The position numbers and the translations under genes were made by a program. From contig QHBQ01000342.1 of NCBI GenBank assembly GCA_003243865.1, positions 1 through 12,065 of the forward strand: a DNA stretch of 12,065 nt, read 5' to 3'. The stretch's first letter is position 1, and every line of letters begins with the position of its first letter. Origin of the DNA: Candidatus Chloroheliales bacterium. Its GTDB lineage: Bacteria; Chloroflexota; Chloroflexia; QHBQ01. Positions 4,703 to 11,397 of this stretch are shown piece after piece. The notes below the pieces were generated by a model. The model was not told where the DNA came from. It saw only the letters and a program-made list of their open reading frames with translations, and searched no databases.

Positions 4703-7027
4703 ATGTTTACGCCAAGAAGAATAGCTGTATACATCATCGCTCTTGCTGCTTTCCTGCTGGTGTCCTGTACGGCGCAGCAAGGAGCAACCACAACTGGCGG
4801 CGGGACGGGCGGCGCGAACACCGCCGCTAACCCAGCGCTACCCACGCCAGTAGGCTCCTTTGTGTACCCCACTGCAACCAACCAAGCGCTATCCACGCCA
4901 GTAGGCACCTTTGTATATCCCACTGCAACCAATCCATCGCTACCTACGCCAGTAGGCTCCTTTGTGTATCCCACCGAAGGAACAGGTAACGCAACGCCAA
5001 GGCCAACGGTTCGCGCTACAGCTGTTACCCCAGCCAGCAAGATCAGCCCGGGGTTGGCGCAACGCATGGCAGCAAACCCCAGCGACATAGCCTATGACAT
5101 ACTTCTGGAACAGGCGGACTACAGCGGTGTGCCTCTTTTGCCGCCCACCGAGGTAGCTAAAGAAAGCGGTCGTCGAGCGCAGGAAGTTGCCGATCGGACT
5201 CAGCCTCCAGTAAAAGACGCGATTGTCAAGCTCCAGCTAGCTGGTGAGATTAAAGATTTCCACGCCTTTGTGGTTTGTAACTGCTTCACCATACTTGGCA
5301 CTGCCCACAGTGTTGAGATGTTGGCGGCACGTCAGGATGTTAAAAGGCTTGAACTTATTCCAAAGTCAGATATTTATGCGCCTTTGCATCCAGCAGCTAC
5401 TCCTCTACCAGTAAGTCCCAGCACTCAGCAAAACCAGGGTGTCCGTCCCAGCGGCGGCACCGGGTGGAATGCCACTGCCATAAACCGAAATGAAGCTTGG
5501 TCATATACGCAAGGCACTGGTAGCGTTGTCGGGGTCATTGACAGTGGAGTGGCTTATCTGCATCCGGCACTTAATACGAGGTGGCGTGGATATGGGGCAG
5601 GGGTTGATTACAATTGGTCAGATTTTCCTGATGGTTCTTTTGCAACCTCTACTCCATACGATAACATTGGGCATGGAACTTTTACGACAGGTGTTATAGT
5701 AGGGGGCGATCCTGGACGAGCGGTGGGCATGGCCCCTTTGGCTAGCTGGATAGCCTGTAGACTAGACGGTAATACTGACTTCGGTTTCTATTCTTCTGAA
5801 CTTGCTTGTTTGGGTTGGATGTTTAGACCCACGGATATGAACAACAATAATCCAATGGACTCTAAACGTCCTAATGTGATAAATGGGAGCTGGGAAATAC
5901 CTTCAACAGTTAACGATAATTCTGCCATAGAAAATGTAATAAGAACTCTGAATGCCGGTGGAGTGGTTACAGTATTTGCATCCGGTAACGACATATCTGG
6001 CGCTTCGTCTGGTAGCATTGTAAGACCTGCGAGCTATCCACTTGCAGTTGCGGCAGGAGCAGTAGGATACCCGACCGCTAGTGTGTATCCTACTGCATTC
6101 TACAGCAAATATGGCCCTAGCTCATACACACACCTGGCTAAACCAGAGGTAATGGCTCCCGGTGGTAGCGGCGATAATCCACCAGACTCCTCTTCTATCC
6201 TTTCCTCCGTGCCTACCCCCGGTGGGCCATGCGACCCACAGCTTTGCGATCCGAGTGGATATCATCTTGCTGACGGTACGTCAGAGGCTGCACCCCATGT
6301 GGCTGCTGTTGCGGCGCTGCTGTACTCCTATAACCCTTCGCTATCTCCTGGCGAGATTGTGTATTACATTGAGCATGGCGCAGCGAAAGCAGCAGCGGGT
6401 TTGGAGCCAGATAACAACACTGGCTGGGGTTTGATCAATGCGCGGAACTCGCTTGACATCCTTGCTAGTTGCACACCTAACTTCACCGATATAGGTGGGG
6501 ATGTGTTCTATGATGCAATCAAAGCTTTGGCTTGTGGTAACGTTGTAAACGGCACCGGAGGCACGCTCTTTAGCCCTGCCGCAGCTAGCACCCGCGCTCA
6601 GTTCACCAAGATTGTTTGTCTCGCTTTTGGTGTGCCTATAAACACGCCGACCGCAACGCCACCTGGACCCCCAACCTTTCCTGATGTGCCACCTAGCTAC
6701 TGGGCATATCAATACATCGAGTCTGCCCATGCTGCGGGGATAATAAGCGGCTACGCCGACGGCTACTTCCGCCCTGATTATCCGGTCACTCGCGCTCAAG
6801 CCTCGGTTATGATACAGAACATCAAGCAGTACACGGTTTATTCACCACCGAACCCAACGTTTAGCGATGTACCTCCAGACTACTTTGCGTATTCTGCAAT
6901 AGAAACACTAAACCACGCTATGGTAGTTAAAGGCTATGGCGATGGCACCTTCAGACCATATCTCGACATTCGCCGCGATGAGCTTTGTGGGATAACATAC
7001 AAAGCAATACAGATAACTACTAACTAG
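4703..7027 (+). CDS. Secreted S8 subtilisin-like serine protease, lipoprotein, with three SLH domains
   Basis: A 774-residue exported protease. ATG 4703 is chosen over the in-frame ATG 4661 because it opens a proper lipoprotein signal: basic MFTPRRI, a hydrophobic core, then lipobox L19-V-S-C22. A Gly/Thr/Pro-rich linker follows, with three 17-residue repeats (43-93). Residues ~180-222 (AFVVCNCFTILG..., VEMLAARQDVKRLELI) resemble an inhibitor-I9-like propeptide. The peptidase S8 domain (~265-580) has Asp280 (VIDSG), His324 (GHGTF), oxyanion Asn429 (ASGND) and Ser527 (GTSEAAPHVA), so it looks active. SLH repeats start at about F594, F659 and F720 (FxDV...FRP...TRA pattern), with a Pro/Thr hinge between the first two. 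SLH domains bind secondary cell-wall polymer, so lipid and cell-wall anchoring are both encoded. Base composition is visibly more AT-rich than the flanking genes, a possible sign of transfer. The substrate is unknown. Confidence 0.93.
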   Translation: MFTPRRIAVYIIALAAFLLVSCTAQQGATTTGGGTGGANTAANPALPTPVGSFVYPTATNQALSTPVGTFVYPTATNPSLPTPVGSFVYPTEGTGNATPRPTVRATAVTPASKISPGLAQRMAANPSDIAYDILLEQADYSGVPLLPPTEVAKESGRRAQEVADRTQPPVKDAIVKLQLAGEIKDFHAFVVCNCFTILGTAHSVEMLAARQDVKRLELIPKSDIYAPLHPAATPLPVSPSTQQNQGVRPSGGTGWNATAINRNEAWSYTQGTGSVVGVIDSGVAYLHPALNTRWRGYGAGVDYNWSDFPDGSFATSTPYDNIGHGTFTTGVIVGGDPGRAVGMAPLASWIACRLDGNTDFGFYSSELACLGWMFRPTDMNNNNPMDSKRPNVINGSWEIPSTVNDNSAIENVIRTLNAGGVVTVFASGNDISGASSGSIVRPASYPLAVAAGAVGYPTASVYPTAFYSKYGPSSYTHLAKPEVMAPGGSGDNPPDSSSILSSVPTPGGPCDPQLCDPSGYHLADGTSEAAPHVAAVAALLYSYNPSLSPGEIVYYIEHGAAKAAAGLEPDNNTGWGLINARNSLDILASCTPNFTDIGGDVFYDAIKALACGNVVNGTGGTLFSPAAASTRAQFTKIVCLAFGVPINTPTATPPGPPTFPDVPPSYWAYQYIESAHAAGIISGYADGYFRPDYPVTRAQASVMIQNIKQYTVYSPPNPTFSDVPPDYFAYSAIETLNHAMVVKGYGDGTFRPYLDIRRDELCGITYKAIQITTN
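4829..4981 (+). repeat. Three tandem 51-bp repeats coding 17-residue units
   Basis: In-frame copies begin at 4829, 4880 and 4931. Each encodes a variant of N-P-x-L-P-T-P-V-G-S-F-V-Y-P-T-x-x. DNA identity is high with scattered, mostly silent differences. The repeats lie just after the lipobox Cys and probably form an extended Pro/Thr stalk; copy number could vary by slippage or recombination. Confidence 0.9.
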
Positions 7028-7069
7028 CCCTGCTCCTCTGAGTTCAATAGTGGATAGCTGTCAGTATCT

Positions 7070-7102
7070 TGCGCTAGCATATCAAGGAGATATGCTGGCG
7101 CA
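7070..7102 (+). terminator. Strong stem-loop after the protease gene, probable terminator
   Basis: Bases 7070-7083 pair with 7089-7102 (14 pairs, one of them G-U) around the 5-nt loop AAGGA. It lies 43 bases after the protease stop and upstream of the next promoter. Only three T residues follow the stem, so an attenuated terminator or mRNA-stabilising hairpin is also possible. Confidence 0.6.
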
Positions 7103-7137
7103 TTTACAAACTGGATGTTTGAACCATAGCTGAAAAC

Positions 7138-7167
7138 TTGCGCCCAGCAATGGGTGATTGGTATAAT
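7138..7167 (+). promoter_or_regulatory. Promoter of the phosphatase gene
   Basis: TTGCGC (7138-7143), an 18-base spacer and TATAAT (7162-7167). The start point near 7174 excludes the longer upstream reading frame beginning at TTG 7170 and leaves a leader of about 56 nt before the chosen TTG 7230. Confidence 0.65.
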
Positions 7168-7229
7168 ATTTGCATAAAGTAAGATTAGATGTATGTAGCT
7201 GTGCTGCCACTTATGGCAAGGAGGCCATC

Positions 7230-7934
7230 TTGAACCCCGCCAATCAGACTGATCGCAATCAGGATGTACAGGACAACGAAGTTCCGCCCATGCGCAAGCG
7301 CCAATTTTTGATCGATCTTCCGCATATGATTTATCGTCGCCTCTATTCGGCAATTGCCGCACGGCGGGGCAACCTCAGCGGCATCCCTATCAACTTCAGT
7401 TGGATTACCCCTAACCTGGCGGTCGGCGGGCGCTTTCCGGTCGAAGCGGCGGAGCATTTCGCCACTAAGCTGGGCGTTACCCACATCGTAGATGTGCGGG
7501 TCGAGGACAAGGACGACGAAGCGGTGCTGAAGGAGCATGGCATCACCCTGCTGCACCTGCCCACTGTGGATACTCGCGCCATATCGCAGGATATGCTCGA
7601 AGATGGGGTTGCCTGGATCAACCAGCAGCTTGCCGATGGCGGCAGGGTCTACATCCACTGTGCGCATGGCATCGGACGCAGTGTGCTACTTGCCTGCTGC
7701 GTGCTGGTCAGCATGGGCTATAGCGCGCAGGATGCGCTCCGCCTGGTCAAGCAGAAGCGTCGCCAGGCGGCACCCAATCAGGAGCAACTCAATGCACTGG
7801 TGGAGTTTGCCCGCCGCTGGCGCAGCCAGTTTGGTGGCTTCACGGGCGACACTCTTGCCGACTTGAAGGCGATCGCCTATAGTGACCGCGCCACCATCGG
7901 CTTAAAACTGCAGATCGCAGCTTGCAGATTGTAG
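7230..7934 (+). CDS. Dual-specificity protein phosphatase-family protein
   Basis: A 234-residue protein with the cysteine-phosphatase P-loop H143-C-A-H-G-I-G-R150-S, where Cys144 is the nucleophile and Arg150 binds phosphate. The general acid is probably Asp114 in LPTVDTRAIS, 30 residues upstream, as expected for dual-specificity phosphatases. ITPNLAVGGRFP near the start of the domain is also typical of the family. The start is TTG 7230, with AAGGAGG (7218-7224) five bases upstream; the frame extends back to 7170, but that region overlaps the promoter. An ATG at 7290 is a weaker option. The last ~35 residues go beyond the usual domain, and the stop falls inside a dispersed repeat (7926-7941), which may have replaced the original 3' end. 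Protein, lipid or nucleotide phosphate could be the substrate. A phosphotransferase gene follows 51 bases later. Confidence 0.85.
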   Translation: MNPANQTDRNQDVQDNEVPPMRKRQFLIDLPHMIYRRLYSAIAARRGNLSGIPINFSWITPNLAVGGRFPVEAAEHFATKLGVTHIVDVRVEDKDDEAVLKEHGITLLHLPTVDTRAISQDMLEDGVAWINQQLADGGRVYIHCAHGIGRSVLLACCVLVSMGYSAQDALRLVKQKRRQAAPNQEQLNALVEFARRWRSQFGGFTGDTLADLKAIAYSDRATIGLKLQIAACRL

Positions 7935-7941
7935 ATTAAGA
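7926..7941. repeat. Second copy of the AGATTGTAGATTAAGA repeat
   Basis: Sixteen bases are identical to 1414-1429. This copy overlaps the phosphatase stop codon (TAG 7932-7934). Related TGCAGAT/GCAG words just upstream (7911-7930) look like degenerate pairing partners. Confidence 0.5.
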
Positions 7942-7966
7942 ACCCACTAAGGAAGGGCGTACCCAT

Positions 7967-8029
7967 ATGCGCTCTATTGCTGACAATGACCACCTCTACG
8001 AAAATCACCTGGCTGCACAATCCTCATAA
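7967..8029 (+). other. Possible 20-codon leader ORF overlapping the phosphotransferase start
   Basis: ATG 7967 lies nine bases after GGAAGGG (7951-7957) and opens MRSIADNDHLYENHLAAQSS, ending at TAA 8027-8029. It overlaps the phosphotransferase start in another frame. It may be a translationally coupled leader peptide, or show that a one-base indel separated the ribosome site from its gene. Evidence is the ribosome site alone. Confidence 0.3.
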
Positions 8030-9038
8030 GGTAGTGAGCGCTGCGCTGCAGCACTATGCCCTCAACGCAACTCGCCTCGCCCCGATGTCCAGCACCTCCA
8101 ATGCCGTATTTCGAGTAGCAACTGCCGATGGCGACTTCACACTGCGCCTGCACCGATTTGATGAAACCGGAATTGAGACTACTGAATGGCTGAAATACAT
8201 AACCTCTGAGTTGCTCTGGCTGCAAGCTCTCAGCCGCGACACCGACCTGAATGTGCCTCATCCCCTGGCTAATCAGTATGGCGAATTGGTCACGCTGATA
8301 GATACCGATGAAGATAAGCAGGTGTTCTGCTCGGCGCTGGGTTGGATGGAAGGGCGATTCTACAACGCTGGCCTGCGCCCTGCACACCTGGAGAGGATGG
8401 GTGAACTTACTGCCCGTCTGCACAACTATAGCGAAAGCGGACAGTTTGTGCCGCCGCCCGACTTCTACCGCGACCGCGCCGACGCGCTGGATGGACCAAA
8501 CAAAAACTTTGAGTTTCCGCCTATGCAGTCAGATGTGCGGGAGGCGGCGGATTATCTTAATCGACTGTGTAGCGTATTCGATGCCGCGGTAGGCAAGATT
8601 GTGGTCGCGGCAATTGAGCAGGTATGGAGCGATCTGGGTGATTTTGGTATGGACAACGACCGCTTTGGCCTGATCCATGCCGACATCCATCAGTGGAATT
8701 ATATGTTCTGGCAGGGCAAGCCCAAGCTGATTGACTTTAACAATGTTGGCTACGCTCATTATCTATACGACTTCTCGGTGATACTGAACAATCTGCTCGA
8801 CCGTGACGACTATGCAGTGCTACGAGATGCAACGCTGCAAGGGTACCAGCGCATCCGCCCACTCCCCGCCAATCACCGTCGCTATATGCGCAGCCTGATT
8901 GCTTTGCGCAACCTGCAACTAATACAGTGGACCCTAATCTGGCCCGTCGGCTCGCTGGAGCGCAAACAGCGCTGGTACGACGTAGAGGAAAGTCTGAGGC
9001 ACCTACGCCTCTACGTGGCAAACGAGGGTGATTGGTGA
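7986..9038 (+). CDS. APH-fold phosphotransferase (aminoglycoside / homoserine kinase-like)
   Basis: A 350-residue APH-family kinase-like protein. The catalytic loop is H231-A-D233-I-H-Q-W-N238, the Brenner motif HxDxxxxN. The metal-binding Asp250 follows in LIDFNNVG. The N-lobe shows TSNAVFRV then FTLRLHR, with the probable ATP-binding Lys replaced by Arg (LRLHR), a common change in this group. The family phosphorylates small hydroxyl compounds such as aminoglycosides, homoserine, choline or sugars; the substrate cannot be told, and resistance should not be assumed. ATG 7986 is the first ATG in frame (TTG 7977 also possible), but it lacks its own Shine-Dalgarno. A good one (GGAAGGG, 7951-7957) instead serves an overlapping short frame from ATG 7967. 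It is probably co-transcribed with the phosphatase. Confidence 0.85.
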   Translation: MTTSTKITWLHNPHKVVSAALQHYALNATRLAPMSSTSNAVFRVATADGDFTLRLHRFDETGIETTEWLKYITSELLWLQALSRDTDLNVPHPLANQYGELVTLIDTDEDKQVFCSALGWMEGRFYNAGLRPAHLERMGELTARLHNYSESGQFVPPPDFYRDRADALDGPNKNFEFPPMQSDVREAADYLNRLCSVFDAAVGKIVVAAIEQVWSDLGDFGMDNDRFGLIHADIHQWNYMFWQGKPKLIDFNNVGYAHYLYDFSVILNNLLDRDDYAVLRDATLQGYQRIRPLPANHRRYMRSLIALRNLQLIQWTLIWPVGSLERKQRWYDVEESLRHLRLYVANEGDW

Positions 9039-9092
9039 TAGCGTAGATGTTAGCACCGCTGCACAAGACATTTTAGGGGATAGCAGATCGGG

Positions 9093-9122
9093 TTAGACAA
9101 TCCCCCCACACCGTGATATAAT
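9093..9122 (+). promoter_or_regulatory. Promoter of the O-methyltransferase gene
   Basis: TTAGAC (9093-9098), an 18-base spacer and TATAAT (9117-9122). The start near 9129 gives a leader of about 66 nt. TAGCGC (9131-9136) and GCGCTA (9160-9165) could pair in that leader. Confidence 0.65.
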
Positions 9123-9194
9123 AACGCCGATAGCGCAGCGTAACGCGAAGCATTGCAACGCGCTAAATCTACAAGCCACAGCGAGGTGACCGCA

Positions 9195-9842
9195 GTGCCA
9201 GCCCACGATATGAACGCGCTGGAGCAATATACCAGCGATCTGTTTGCTCCCGAAGATGAGGTGTTGCGCGAGTTGCGGGCCGAGATGGCGCGCCGCAACA
9301 TCCCTGAGATCAATGTCAATGCGCTGGAGGGGCGGTTGCTGCAGTTTCTACTCCGCAGCATCAGCGGGCGCAAGGCTCTGGAGATTGGCAGCCTCGCCGG
9401 TTACAGCGGCATCTGGATTGCCCGCGCCCTGCCCGCTGGCGGTAAGCTGGTTACTCTCGAACTGAACCCCCACCACGCCGCCACTGCCCGCGAGTTTTAC
9501 GCCAAAGCGGGCGTGGCTGACAAGATAGAGTTGCGCGAAGGGGCGGCACTCGACATCCTACCCCAGCTTGGCACTGAAGCACCGTTCGATTTCTGCTTCA
9601 TTGACGCCGATAAGTCCAACAACGCTGCTTACCTTCAACACGCGCTGCGCCTGGTGCGGCCCGGTGGCATCATCGCGGTAGACAACGCCTATCGCCACGG
9701 CACGATACTTGACCCTAATGACAACAGCCCTGATACACAGGGCGTGCGTGAGTGCAATCGCCTGATGGCAAGCGACCTGCGCCTCTTTTCCACTATAATT
9801 ACCACCACTGACGGCCTTGCTGTCGGCCTGGTTAAACCATAA
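9195..9842 (+). CDS. Cation-dependent class I SAM O-methyltransferase
   Basis: A 215-residue enzyme of the CCoAOMT/MdmC-like family, which transfers a methyl group from S-adenosylmethionine to catechol-type or other hydroxyl groups using a divalent metal. SAM motif I is E63-I-G-S-L-A-G-Y-S71. An acidic residue ending strand 2 (LVTLELNPHH) should bind the SAM ribose. The metal-site residues are visible as D137-A-D-K140 (FIDADKSNN) and D163-N164 (IIAVDNAYRHG). Length and motif spacing are normal. GTG 9195 is chosen because GAGGTGA (9183-9189) lies five bases upstream; the frame is open back to TTG 9153 and the next ATG is 9210. It has its own promoter and appears monocistronic, ending just before a C-rich palindromic repeat. 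The acceptor is unknown. Confidence 0.9.
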   Translation: MPAHDMNALEQYTSDLFAPEDEVLRELRAEMARRNIPEINVNALEGRLLQFLLRSISGRKALEIGSLAGYSGIWIARALPAGGKLVTLELNPHHAATAREFYAKAGVADKIELREGAALDILPQLGTEAPFDFCFIDADKSNNAAYLQHALRLVRPGGIIAVDNAYRHGTILDPNDNSPDTQGVRECNRLMASDLRLFSTIITTTDGLAVGLVKP

Positions 9843-9848
9843 TATTCC

Positions 9849-9914
9849 TACTCCTCCCCCAAGGGGGAGGCCCTAAAACCCCTCCCTCTTTGGGGGAGGT
9901 TGGGAGGGGGAGTA
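9849..9914. repeat. C-rich nested palindromic repeat between the methyltransferase and E1 alpha
   Basis: CCTCCCCC-AA-GGGGGAGG (9853-9870) is a perfect palindrome; a second C-rich/G-rich pair follows (9879-9899). The outer ends 9849-9862 and 9900-9914 are near-complementary, so the whole 66 bp can fold on itself. A shared 12-mer AAAACCCCTCCC (9875-9886) recurs at 11136-11147. It may terminate the methyltransferase transcript, or be a REP- or MITE-type element. Confidence 0.65.
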
Positions 9915-9937
9915 CACGAACAAGGAGGGACAAGCAA

Positions 9938-11137
9938 ATGACAAGCATGAAGGAAAAGGAAGCCGCCGATCGCGCCGCCGAGGGGGTGCAGGATAGCGCC
10001 GAGACGCACCCCATTGCCAGCGAGGAAGCGGCCCGCAGCGACGCAGCGATGCGTGAGGATGGTCACGATGATCACCACGACATCGCCACGACAAAGCCGA
10101 AGGTGCATTATTCCGACCTCGGCCTTAGCCCCGACGATCTGTTGAGGATGTACTATTATATGATGCTGGCCCGTTCGCTGGATGAGCGGATGTGGCTGCT
10201 CAACCGCCAGGGCAAGATCGCGTTTGTCATCTCCTGCCAGGGTCAGGAGGGGGCGCAGGTCGGCCTCGCCTACGCCTTGCAGGCGGGCAAGGATTTTGCC
10301 TGCCCTTACTACCGCGACCTCGGTATATTGGTCACCCTGGGCCAGACTCCGCGCGACGTGATGCTCAGTGTCTTTGGTCGCGCCGAGAACACCGACAGCG
10401 GCGGCAAGCAGATGCCCGGCCACTTCGGCCACCGCAAGCTGAACGTCCCTACCGGCAGCAGCCCGATTGCTACCCAGAACGTCCACGCTGCCGGGGTTGC
10501 GCTGGCATTCAAGCTGCGCGGCATTGATGGGGTTGCCGTCACCTCGATTGGCGAAGGCGGCACTAGCCAGGGCGACTGGCACGAGGCGATGAACTTTGCC
10601 GCCACCATGGACCTGCCGATGATTATGATGGTGGAGAACAACCGCTATGCCATCTCCGAGCCGCAAGAGAAGCAGATGAAGATCCGCAACGTGGCCGACC
10701 GCGCCGCCGCTTACGGCTGCCCCGGCGTGGTGGTGGACGGCAACGATGTCCTCGATGTCTATCGTGCCTCGATCGAAGCGGTGCGCCGCGCCCGCGCAGG
10801 CGAAGGACCTACCCTGATTGAAGCGAAGGTCAACCGCTTCACCCCCCACAGCAGCGACGACGACGACAAGCGCTACCGCGACCCCAACGAGGTCAAGCTG
10901 GCCCGCGCCCAGCAGGATCCAATTACCCTCTTCCACGACCTGATGATGCAAGAGGGGGTATTGACCGAGGAAAAGGACGAAGAGATCCGCAACGGTATCA
11001 AGCGCCAGGTTGACGACGCCACCGAGTACGCGATTGCCGCCCCCGACCCCACCCCTGAAGATCTTTATATGCACGTCTATGCCGATCGCGTCGAGGCCAC
11101 CGTCGAGTCGCAGTACGAGTCGCTGGGCGAACAATAA
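9938..11137 (+). CDS. 2-oxo-acid dehydrogenase E1 component, alpha subunit (branched-chain / pyruvate type)
   Basis: A 399-residue thiamine-diphosphate subunit of the E1 decarboxylase, which acts in the cytoplasm as an alpha2beta2 heterotetramer with the product of the next gene, feeding acyl groups to E2 lipoyl domains. The ThDP/Mg motif is G205-E206-G207 ... E233-N234-N235; the second position is Glu instead of the usual Asp, a known variant. SSPIATQNVHAAGVALAFKL, GDWHEAMNFAATMDLP and the phosphorylation-loop-like PHSSDDDDKRYR match branched-chain (2-oxoisovalerate) E1 alpha better than classic pyruvate E1 alpha, but substrate is not decided by this. ATG 9938 has AAGGAGGG (9922-9929). The first ~50 residues, acidic and His/Asp-rich, look like a disordered extension. 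It is separated from the beta gene by 260 bp containing inverted repeats. A long frame on the opposite strand is its shadow. Confidence 0.92.
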   Translation: MTSMKEKEAADRAAEGVQDSAETHPIASEEAARSDAAMREDGHDDHHDIATTKPKVHYSDLGLSPDDLLRMYYYMMLARSLDERMWLLNRQGKIAFVISCQGQEGAQVGLAYALQAGKDFACPYYRDLGILVTLGQTPRDVMLSVFGRAENTDSGGKQMPGHFGHRKLNVPTGSSPIATQNVHAAGVALAFKLRGIDGVAVTSIGEGGTSQGDWHEAMNFAATMDLPMIMMVENNRYAISEPQEKQMKIRNVADRAAAYGCPGVVVDGNDVLDVYRASIEAVRRARAGEGPTLIEAKVNRFTPHSSDDDDKRYRDPNEVKLARAQQDPITLFHDLMMQEGVLTEEKDEEIRNGIKRQVDDATEYAIAAPDPTPEDLYMHVYADRVEATVESQYESLGEQ

Positions 11138-11138
11138 A

Positions 11139-11157
11139 ACCCCTCCCCAAGGGGGGA
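11139..11157. repeat. C-rich palindrome directly after E1 alpha
   Basis: A CCCCTCCCC-AA-GGGGGG hairpin starts two bases after the E1 alpha stop and resembles those at 851-869 and 9853-9870. Together with the copy at 9849-9914 it brackets the E1 alpha gene. Confidence 0.55.
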
Positions 11158-11173
11158 ATAATATACGGCAAAA

Positions 11174-11304
11174 AGCCCTCAGCGGGGGTTGGGGGAGAAT
11201 GCCGAAGTGTTGTCTATGCTGCGGGTAAGCGCCAAACCAATGCAAGTAGCTTTCTCCTAGCAGTATCGTGGGGCGAAATTCTCCCCCAACCCCCGCTGGG
11301 GGCT
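11174..11304. repeat. 27-bp inverted-repeat pair between E1 alpha and E1 beta
   Basis: Bases 11174-11200 and 11278-11304 are reverse complements at 26 of 27 positions, separated by a 77-bp spacer (11201-11277) with no ORF of note. The arms contain a CAGCGGGGGTTGGGGGAG core. As RNA they would form a long hairpin between two genes whose products are needed in equal amounts; as DNA they look like a MITE or paired REP element. The rest of the gap (11305-11397) shows no clear promoter, only a possible TAAATA near 11367. Confidence 0.8.
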
Positions 11305-11397
11305 TAGGATGATTGCTGCTTCAGCCAGCCAGTTTCTACCTGACCTCAATAGTTCAGGGCGGCTCATAAATAGTGCTGACAAGGAGAGAACAACGAA

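Noticed and set aside
7868..7877. GGCGATCGCC palindrome reminiscent of the cyanobacterial HIP1 repeat.
   Set aside because: Only a single clear copy in 12 kb, within coding sequence; expected by chance.
7986..9038. Calling the APH-fold gene an antibiotic-resistance aminoglycoside phosphotransferase.
   Set aside because: Only general kinase motifs are visible; the fold includes many metabolic kinases and nothing here indicates the substrate.
9794..9799. TATAAT inside the end of the methyltransferase gene as a promoter for E1 alpha.
   Set aside because: No acceptable -35 was found 16-18 bases upstream and a C-rich hairpin intervenes; possible but unsupported.
9848..11245. A 465-codon open frame on the minus strand.
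   Set aside because: It lies antisense to E1 alpha, whose motifs are unmistakable, and its His/Val/Ala-rich product has no recognisable domain; it is a codon-bias shadow.
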